The position numbers and the translations under genes are program-made. This document shows, one piece after another, positions 57,058 to 64,000 of a stretch of 64,000 nt of DNA (positions within the stretch are counted from its first letter, which is position 1; every line of letters starts with the position of its first letter). The DNA is taken from positions 248,001 through 312,000 of the forward strand of contig NZ_ASTG01000001.1 of assembly GCF_000412635.1 (NCBI RefSeq). The letters are read 5' to 3'. The notes beneath the pieces were generated by a model, which was not told the DNA's origin, searched no databases, and saw nothing but the letters and a program-made list of their open reading frames with translations. The stretch comes from Sphingobium bisphenolivorans. Its GTDB lineage: Bacteria > Pseudomonadota > Alphaproteobacteria > Sphingomonadales > Sphingomonadaceae.

Positions 57058-58072
57058 TTCGGCGGAGCCTCGTGCTGCGCTCGCTCCCTTCGCGATATCG
57101 CTGGGCGACCCGGCGGGCATTGGGCCTGAAATCGTCGCCAAAAGCTGGGTGATGCGGGAGGCGCGCGGCCTGCCGCCTTTCTTCGCGGTCGGCGATGCGG
57201 CGGCGCTGCGGGCGGTATGGCTGGGGCCGATCGCGACCGTCAGCACGCCCGAGGAAGCGCTCGACGCCTTCGAGACGGCTCTGCCCTGCCTGCAGATTGC
57301 CGAGGCGGGCGAGATCGTTCCGGGCATGCCCAGCATCGATGGCGCACGCACGGCCTTTCAGGCGCTGGAGGTGGCGGTCGGCCTCGCGCGGACGGGTTCG
57401 GCGGCAGGGATCGTGACCGCGCCTGTCGGCAAGGAGCAGTTGTACGGCGTCGGCTTCACCCATCCAGGACAAACCGAATTCATTGCCGAACGCTGCGGCG
57501 TGGCTCCCCACAACGCAGTGATGATGCTGGCTGGCCCCTCGCTCAAGGTCGTGCCGATCACCATCCATATCCCGCTCGCTGAAGTGCCTTCCGCGCTGAC
57601 CGTTGACCTCATTCGCGCCCGTGCGATCACCACCGCCAGGGGATTGCAGCGCAACTTCGGGATCGGCCGGCCGCGCCTGGTGGTCGCCGGGCTCAACCCG
57701 CATGCAGGAGAAGGCGGGGCGTTGGGACGGGAGGAGATTGAGATCATCCAGCCTGCCGTCGAATCGTTGCGGGCGGAAGGCTATGACATCAGCGGACCGT
57801 TGGCCGCCGACGGCCTGTTTCATGCCCGCGCCCGTGAAACCTACGACGCGGCGCTCTGCATGTATCATGATCAGGCGCTGATCCCGCTCAAGACCCTGCA
57901 TTTCGATGAGGGCGTGAATATCACGCTGGGGCTGCCGATCGTGCGCACCTCCCCCGATCATGGCACCGCCTTCGGCATCGCGGGCAAGGATAGCGCCAAT
58001 CCCGGCGCCATGATGGCGGCGCTCAAGATGGCCGCGGAAGCGACGCGTGCCCGCCTAACCCATGGCTGTTGA
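57035..58072 (+). CDS. pdxA: 4-hydroxythreonine-4-phosphate dehydrogenase PdxA
   Basis: NAD-dependent step of pyridoxal-phosphate synthesis. The 345 aa contain [38 protein letters not shown], the metal-site segments [16 protein letters not shown] and [12 protein letters not shown], and [16 protein letters not shown]. The ATG at 57035 overlaps surA; the upstream in-frame Arg-rich run is not credible. rsmA overlaps its end by 11 bases, so the three genes are translationally linked. Confidence 0.95.
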   Translation: MPSSTITDSAEPRAALAPFAISLGDPAGIGPEIVAKSWVMREARGLPPFFAVGDAAALRAVWLGPIATVSTPEEALDAFETALPCLQIAEAGEIVPGMPSIDGARTAFQALEVAVGLARTGSAAGIVTAPVGKEQLYGVGFTHPGQTEFIAERCGVAPHNAVMMLAGPSLKVVPITIHIPLAEVPSALTVDLIRARAITTARGLQRNFGIGRPRLVVAGLNPHAGEGGALGREEIEIIQPAVESLRAEGYDISGPLAADGLFHARARETYDAALCMYHDQALIPLKTLHFDEGVNITLGLPIVRTSPDHGTAFGIAGKDSANPGAMMAALKMAAEATRARLTHGC

Positions 58073-58919
58073 GGCGCAGCGGAAGCTTCCCCCGCTGCGC
58101 GAAGTCATTGCAGCGCACGGGCTTCAGGCGAGCAAGGCGCTCGGGCAGAATTTCCTGCTCGACGAACAACTGCTCGACCGGATCGCCGCCATACCGGGGT
58201 CGCTTTCCGGCCAGCCGGCTTTCGAGGTCGGCCCCGGCCCAGGCGGACTGACGCGAGCGATCCTGCGAGCGGGCGCAAACATTGTCGCGGTCGAACGCGA
58301 CGACCGCTGCCTGCCCGCGCTCGGCGAACTGGCGGAGGCCTTCCCTGGCCAACTGCGCGTCATTTCGGGCGACGCGATGCAGGTCGATGCCCGCGCCGAG
58401 GCTGGCGAGGGCGCGCATATCATCGCCAATCTGCCCTATAATGTCGGTACGGCGCTGCTTATCGGCTGGCTCTCCGCGCCATGGACGCCGCTGCCCTGGT
58501 GGTCGACGCTGACGCTCATGTTCCAGATGGAGGTGGCCGAGCGGATTGTGGCAAAGCCAGGCGGCGATCATTATGGCCGCCTAGCCGTGCTCGCCCAATG
58601 GCGCAGCGAGCCGCGCATCGCGATGAAGGTGCATCGCAGCGCCTTCACCCCGCCGCCCAAGGTGATGTCGGCCGTCGTGCACATCACGCCGACCGAAGCG
58701 CCGGAAGGCGTCGAGCTCAAGCATCTGGAGCGCCTGACGGCGGCCGCCTTCGGTCAACGCCGCAAGATGCTGCGCCAGAGCCTCAAGGGCCTGCCCGGTG
58801 CGCTGGATGCGTTGGAGGTCGTCGGGATCGACCCGCAAAGGCGCGCGGAGACTGTCAGCGTAGAGGAATTCGTCGCCGTCGCGCGGGTGCTGGGCGGCGC
58901 GGCTCAAGCGCGCGGCTAG
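58062..58919 (+). CDS. rsmA: 16S rRNA dimethyladenosine transferase RsmA (KsgA)
   Basis: Dimethylates A1518 and A1519 of 16S rRNA. The 285 aa contain [14 protein letters not shown], the SAM motif [14 protein letters not shown], the catalytic-loop NLPYNVG and the C-terminal [11 protein letters not shown]. Its start overlaps pdxA by 11 bases. The operon ends here; no obvious terminator follows before the next, convergent, gene. Confidence 0.95.
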   Translation: MAVEAQRKLPPLREVIAAHGLQASKALGQNFLLDEQLLDRIAAIPGSLSGQPAFEVGPGPGGLTRAILRAGANIVAVERDDRCLPALGELAEAFPGQLRVISGDAMQVDARAEAGEGAHIIANLPYNVGTALLIGWLSAPWTPLPWWSTLTLMFQMEVAERIVAKPGGDHYGRLAVLAQWRSEPRIAMKVHRSAFTPPPKVMSAVVHITPTEAPEGVELKHLERLTAAAFGQRRKMLRQSLKGLPGALDALEVVGIDPQRRAETVSVEEFVAVARVLGGAAQARG

Positions 58920-59000
58920 AATTTGGGAACTCGCCCGATGTCGGTGAAGGGTGGGGAGCAGACTGTCGGCTTTCGTGCGGACTGGTATCGATTGCTGCCG

Positions 59001-59426
59001 TTATCGTGCTAGCCACATTCCAAAACCCACCGCGTCTTGATAGGTTTTCGGCATGAAGCCGGGGTGGGTGGCTTCATATTCTGCCCGAAGCAGATCATAA
59101 GTTCCGTCTCTACGAAGCGAGGCATCACCCACCGAATAGGCGTCATTTCGCAGCTTTTGCGCTTTGATCCGCCATTCCTCCACCTCATTGGGATCATAGC
59201 TGTCATATAGAACCGAGAAGTCTATCGGATCGCAGTGTGGCCTTGGCCCCATACGCCTGCGGTGATCATTGTAGTGGACGATTGTGAACACCGCATCTGG
59301 CAACGGAAGAGTGAGTGCCTGCTCTAAAAGGCCAGCCTGCTCATCCTTGTAACTCTGCCTGATGCCGTCTTCCATTTCCTTCTCCGATAGAATTTGCCTG
59401 CCAGTATTCCACTGCCTGACTGACAT
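59001..59426 (-). CDS. Hypothetical protein
   Basis: A 141-residue protein that I do not recognise. It is charged and soluble, with no signal peptide or membrane segment, and contains YNDHRRRMGPRPHCDPIDF, DPNEVEEWRIKAQKLR and a C-terminal TYQDAVGFGMWLAR. The start is uncertain: ATG 59426 is used, while a GTG at 59510 would run into a repeat. My hand count of 59041-59220 gives about 52% GC, well below its neighbours, which suggests a recent arrival. Confidence 0.55.
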   Translation of the reverse strand: MSVRQWNTGRQILSEKEMEDGIRQSYKDEQAGLLEQALTLPLPDAVFTIVHYNDHRRRMGPRPHCDPIDFSVLYDSYDPNEVEEWRIKAQKLRNDAYSVGDASLRRDGTYDLLRAEYEATHPGFMPKTYQDAVGFGMWLAR

Positions 59427-59505
59427 AAGCGGAATGTCGGCTTCGAAACAGCCCGACTTCGCGTTTGGATGGCAATTTTTGGTCGATTGCCGCCCTTCCC
59501 CTTTC

Positions 59506-59600
59506 GTCACCCCGGACCTGATCCGGGGCCCCGCTTTCCTTCAAGACCGCGCCTTGTCCAGGATAGTGAGACTCCGGGTCAAGCCGAGGGTGATGCTTGC
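59506..59600. repeat. Intergenic repeat, GTCACCCC type, with inverted second arm
   Basis: CGTCACCCCGGACCTGATCC then GGGGCCCCGC, followed near 59566-59593 by GTGAGACTCCGGGTCAAGCC and GAGGGTGATG, which mirrors the first arm imperfectly. It resembles 8815-8865. It fills much of the 286-base gap 59427-59712, which holds no gene I can support. Confidence 0.6.
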
Positions 59601-59712
59601 CCCGTGTATGTTTTTAGCCGTTTTCAGTTAATAAGCTCGCCAGTACCGTTCCAGCTGAGCCCCTCGACAGACCCAAGACCGACCTGTCGAAGCGCGCGCG
59701 CAACGACCTATT

Positions 59713-60231
59713 TCAAGGCCGTTCAGTCGCCGGCACAGTGGGCGCCGGCACCGGGTCCTTCGCGCTCATGACAGTGGCAGGTGGCCCCTTGGCAATGGCG
59801 GCAGCCAACTGCCCCACACCCACACAGCTCGTCTTGCACAGGCTCTGCGCCTGAGCCAGATTCTCCTTGGCCTTGGCGACGGCGCCCTTCTCGACCATCG
59901 CCTGCCCCTGTCCTACCAGCGCGGCCACATCATTGGGTTCGAGCAGCAGCGCTTCGCGATAGAGACGGATCGCCTTCCCCTGAAGCCCCTGTGCCCGTGC
60001 GACCTGCGCCAGTTCGATATAGGCGCCGCGATTGCGAGGATCGACGGCAAGCGCGCTTTCCAGCGCATCCGTCGCGGCCTGATAATTGCCCGCCTTGCGT
60101 GCAGCCTCACCCGCCTTCTGCCATTCGACCGACAGCGGCGCTATCTGCGCATCCGGCCGCTGGGTCAGTCCCACGCTGGACACGGTGGTCAGCAGGACGG
60201 CCAGGGCGATCGAAGCAGGGGTAAAACGCAT
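59713..60231 (-). CDS. Exported TPR-repeat protein
   Basis: A 172-residue protein with a signal peptide (ending [10 protein letters not shown]) and two or three tetratricopeptide repeats ([56 protein letters not shown]). A Pro-rich tail follows. The two cysteines in LCKTSC may form a periplasmic disulfide. ATG 60231 with GGAG upstream is preferred; a GTG at 60315 would overlap the rsmB-like gene. It is the last gene of the guaB-rsmB operon; its partner is unknown. Confidence 0.78.
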   Translation of the reverse strand: MRFTPASIALAVLLTTVSSVGLTQRPDAQIAPLSVEWQKAGEAARKAGNYQAATDALESALAVDPRNRGAYIELAQVARAQGLQGKAIRLYREALLLEPNDVAALVGQGQAMVEKGAVAKAKENLAQAQSLCKTSCVGVGQLAAAIAKGPPATVMSAKDPVPAPTVPATERP

Positions 60232-60311
60232 GCACAACTCCAGCCATGTTTCAGGCGCTGATTCAGGCGGGCAAGTCTCGCGATTTTGCGGAGGCTTGTC
60301 CATGCCCTCTT

Positions 60312-61487
60312 TCACGCGGGGCGCCGCAGCCGCGCGAAATAGAAGCCGTCGGTGCCATCATGAGCAGGGGTCAGCAGCCGTCCCTGCCCATGAACCCGGC
60401 CGCTTTCCTGCTGGATGGGCTCGGCCTGCCAGCCATCATGCCGTTCCAGAAACGCCTGCATCTGATCGCGGCCCTCCTTGTCGGTCAGCGCGCAGGTAGC
60501 ATAAACCAGGAGGCCGCGCGGCGCCACCAACGGCGCTGCGAAATCCAATATCCTCGCCTGTTCCGCGACCAGCCGGTCGAGCCGCGCCGGGGTCAGCCGC
60601 CAGCGCGCCTCGGGATTGCGGCGCCAGGTGCCCGTCCCCGAACAAGGGGCATCGACCAGCACCACGTCGGCGCGATCGTGCAGGCTCTGCAGCGCGCGCG
60701 CCTCATGCCCCTGATCCAGCAGCAGCGTTTCGATGAAAGTCGCCCCTGCTCTTTCAGCGCGTGGAGCAAGCCGGCCGAGCCGGGAGCGGATGGTGTCGGC
60801 GGCGATCAGCCTCCCCTCACCCCCCATCGCCGCAGCCAGCGCCAGCGTCTTGCCGCCCGCGCCCGCGCAAAGGTCGATGACGGTCATGCCGGGCTGCACG
60901 GCGCAAGCTGTGGAGATGAACTGGCTGCCCGCATCCTGAACCTCGGCAAGCCCCTGCTTCCAGGCCTCGCTCTGCTCCACCGGAAATCCCTCGGCCAAGC
61001 GCAGAGCGTCGGGCAGCCCGAAGATCGGCACCGCCTCGGGGAAAAGCGGCGCCACCTGCACAGGGTCGGCCTTCAGGCGGTTGACCCGCAAATCGACCGG
61101 CGCCCGGCCCAGCAGCGCCTCGCGCTCAACCGGCACCGCCAGCAACGGCTCCAGCCACGCGGGGACAGCGCCGGCAGCAGCACCGCGCTCATCCTGCGCG
61201 ATCGGTGCAGGTCCGTGCGCCGAACCGTCGAACAGCGCGCCAAGGTCCGGCCGCTCGCGGGCAAGACCCACCATGGCCTCGCGGCCATCAGCAGGCCGCT
61301 CCGCCACGCGCCGGATCGCGTCATAAACATGGTCGCGCACCGCGCGCCGGTCGCGGGATCCGGCATAGCGGCGCTCCTTGAAATAGCGGGCGATCAGCGT
61401 GTCCGCCGCCGGGCCGCCATCGCGCGCGGATGCGATGATGGCGTCCAGCAGCTCGATCGCGGCCTGGACCCGCGCGGCCGGCGTCAT
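60312..61487 (-). CDS. RsmB/NOP-family rRNA m5C methyltransferase
   Basis: SAM-dependent enzyme that methylates C5 of cytosine in rRNA. The 391 aa comprise an N-terminal NusB-like helical domain (about 1-130) and a Rossmann domain with [15 protein letters not shown], the motif IV cysteine in [18 protein letters not shown] and the second cysteine in YATCAL. It follows guaB by 12 bases. RsmB itself modifies C967 of 16S rRNA; the exact target here is inferred. Confidence 0.9.
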   Translation of the reverse strand: MTPAARVQAAIELLDAIIASARDGGPAADTLIARYFKERRYAGSRDRRAVRDHVYDAIRRVAERPADGREAMVGLARERPDLGALFDGSAHGPAPIAQDERGAAAGAVPAWLEPLLAVPVEREALLGRAPVDLRVNRLKADPVQVAPLFPEAVPIFGLPDALRLAEGFPVEQSEAWKQGLAEVQDAGSQFISTACAVQPGMTVIDLCAGAGGKTLALAAAMGGEGRLIAADTIRSRLGRLAPRAERAGATFIETLLLDQGHEARALQSLHDRADVVLVDAPCSGTGTWRRNPEARWRLTPARLDRLVAEQARILDFAAPLVAPRGLLVYATCALTDKEGRDQMQAFLERHDGWQAEPIQQESGRVHGQGRLLTPAHDGTDGFYFARLRRPA

Positions 61488-61499
61488 GCCGCGCCGTCC

Positions 61500-63026
<1,527 letters not shown>

Positions 63027-63084
63027 TTAACCAGCGAAACGACCAGTCCTTGCAGCGGATTTTGTTGCCCCCTTTGCTACGCAC

Positions 63085-63110
63085 AAAAAAGGGGAGCGAT
63101 AACGCTCCCC
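63085..63110 (-). terminator. Terminator of ftsH
   Basis: GGGGAGCG (63091-63098) pairs perfectly with CGCTCCCC (63103-63110), loop ATAA. On the minus strand it is followed by six T residues (63085-63090), 26 bases past the ftsH stop: a textbook intrinsic terminator. Confidence 0.9.
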
Positions 63111-63135
63111 CTCGGAAGGCTGTACGGAAGACCGA

Positions 63136-64000
63136 TCAGATGCCGGCGGGCGAAGGCTCTCCGAACGGCCCCTTGCGCTTGCGCGTCTTAGGGATGGAGG
63201 AGCCAGCGGCCGGGATCACCGACGGCTTGATCGTGGTGCCGTCGTCGCGGGTGATCTCACCCTTGTCGAGCAGCGTCTTGATCTCCTCGCCGGTCAGCGT
63301 CTCATATTCCAGCAGCGCATTGGCGAGCAGGTGAAGCTGGCTTTCATGGCCGGTCAGCACATTCTTCGCCCGGTCATAGCCGCCCTCGACGATCGAGCGG
63401 ATTTCATGATCGATGGCCTGAGCCGTTTCGTTCGACATATGGACGCGCTGGCTCTGCGAATAGCCAAGGAAGGTTTCGCCCTGCTGCTCCTCATATTGGA
63501 GCGGGCCGAGCTTGTCCGACATGCCCCACTGGGTGACCATGTCGCGCGCCAGCTTGGTCGCATATTGGATATCGCCCGAAGCGCCCGACGACACCTTGTC
63601 ATGCCCGAAGATGATCTCTTCGGCCACGCGCCCGCCCATGGCGACGGCCAGGTTGGCATGCATCTTGTCGCGGTGATAGCTGTAGCTGTCACGCTCCGGC
63701 AGGCGCATCACCATGCCCAGCGCACGGCCGCGCGGGATGATCGTCGCCTTGTGGATGGGGTCGGATGCCGGCTCATGGACCGCGACGATGGCATGGCCCG
63801 CCTCATGATAGGCGGTCATCTTCTTCTCATCGTCCGTCATGACCATGGAGCGGCGCTCGCTGCCCATCATGACCTTGTCCTTGGCCGCCTCGAACTCATC
63901 CATGGCGACCAGCCGCTTGCCGCGCCGGGCAGCCATCAGCGCCGCTTCGTTCACGAGGTTCGCCAGATCAGCGCCCGAGAAACCCGGCGTGCCGCGTGCA
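63136..64000 (-). CDS. ftsH: ATP-dependent zinc metalloprotease FtsH (C-terminal part)
   Basis: Membrane-bound AAA+ protease that degrades damaged membrane proteins and regulators. Only the C-terminal 287 residues are in the window; the frame runs off the right edge, so the 5' end, membrane segments and Walker motifs are missing. Visible are the end of the AAA domain ([20 protein letters not shown]), the zinc site [11 protein letters not shown] and the third ligand region [19 protein letters not shown]. The C-terminus ends in a basic, Pro-rich tail. Confidence 0.95.
   Translation of the reverse strand, partial: ARGTPGFSGADLANLVNEAALMAARRGKRLVAMDEFEAAKDKVMMGSERRSMVMTDDEKKMTAYHEAGHAIVAVHEPASDPIHKATIIPRGRALGMVMRLPERDSYSYHRDKMHANLAVAMGGRVAEEIIFGHDKVSSGASGDIQYATKLARDMVTQWGMSDKLGPLQYEEQQGETFLGYSQSQRVHMSNETAQAIDHEIRSIVEGGYDRAKNVLTGHESQLHLLANALLEYETLTGEEIKTLLDKGEITRDDGTTIKPSVIPAAGSSIPKTRKRKGPFGEPSPAGI

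Overview
The window is about 64 kb of GC-rich chromosome, roughly 64% GC as judged by eye. Gene content and order point to an alphaproteobacterium of the Sphingomonadaceae, probably Sphingobium or a close relative. The evidence is an F1-only ATP synthase cluster (atpHAGDC) near priA, long-form PstC and PstA, a DUF2497/PopZ protein in a valS to tolC block, an lptD-surA-pdxA-rsmA operon, a large TonB-dependent receptor, and many short palindromic repeats of the kind common between sphingomonad genes. I saw no insertion sequence, prophage, CRISPR array, rRNA gene or plasmid function. The window looks like core chromosome with a few accessory genes.

Layout. 1-6144: phosphate uptake and its regulation (pstSCAB-phoU-phoB), headed by a PHO box. 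6145-6599: repeat-filled gap. 6600-9633: recR-def, divergent from fmt-truA. 9618-11682: queuosine-precursor transporter, tRNA-Arg, a small ABM-like protein and transaldolase/F6P aldolase. 11826-15906: a DUF2490 protein, priA, a DUF1289 protein and ada. 16008-17558: a membrane-anchored trypsin-like protease. 17755-23371: atpH-atpA-(LysE exporter)-atpG-atpD-atpC, with repeats after atpA and before atpC. 23568-28671: a lone CpaF ATPase, a secreted methyltransferase, a DMT exporter, OsmC, a PRC-barrel protein and a YdeN-type hydrolase. 28761-31597: a YezD-family small protein and a TonB-dependent receptor. 31697-36427: panB, a YfgM-like protein, bamB, der, tusA. 36512-40929: Hpt protein, luciferase-like oxidoreductase, acyltransferase, HerA-like ATPase. 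41006-48736 (minus strand): pcm-like, tolC, popZ, an S9 peptidase and valS. 48926-50614: tRNA-Cys, a TauE/SafE permease and a GST. 50731-53141 (minus): pepA-holC-ndk. 53320-58919: lptD-surA-pdxA-rsmA. 59001-64000 (minus): a hypothetical gene, a TPR protein, rsmB-like, guaB and the C-terminal half of ftsH.

How the genes work together. The first block senses phosphate limitation and imports phosphate: PhoB acts on the PHO box and PhoU links the transporter to the kinase, which is outside the window. Several blocks concern the cell envelope: YfgM-like/BamB for outer-membrane protein assembly, LptD/SurA for LPS export and porin folding, and TolC for efflux. The rest is mostly translation (fmt, def, valS, truA, rsmA, rsmB, der), DNA maintenance (recR, priA, ada, holC, herA) and energy.

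I found no convincing new multi-gene system. The best leads are: dispersed repeats arranged as inverted pairs, two of them inside the ATP synthase operon; a LysE-type exporter placed within that operon; the YezD/TonB-receptor pair with two matching dyads 33 bp apart in the receptor leader; an unusual anchored-protease architecture; and a small gene whose ribosome-binding site is buried in a perfect hairpin.
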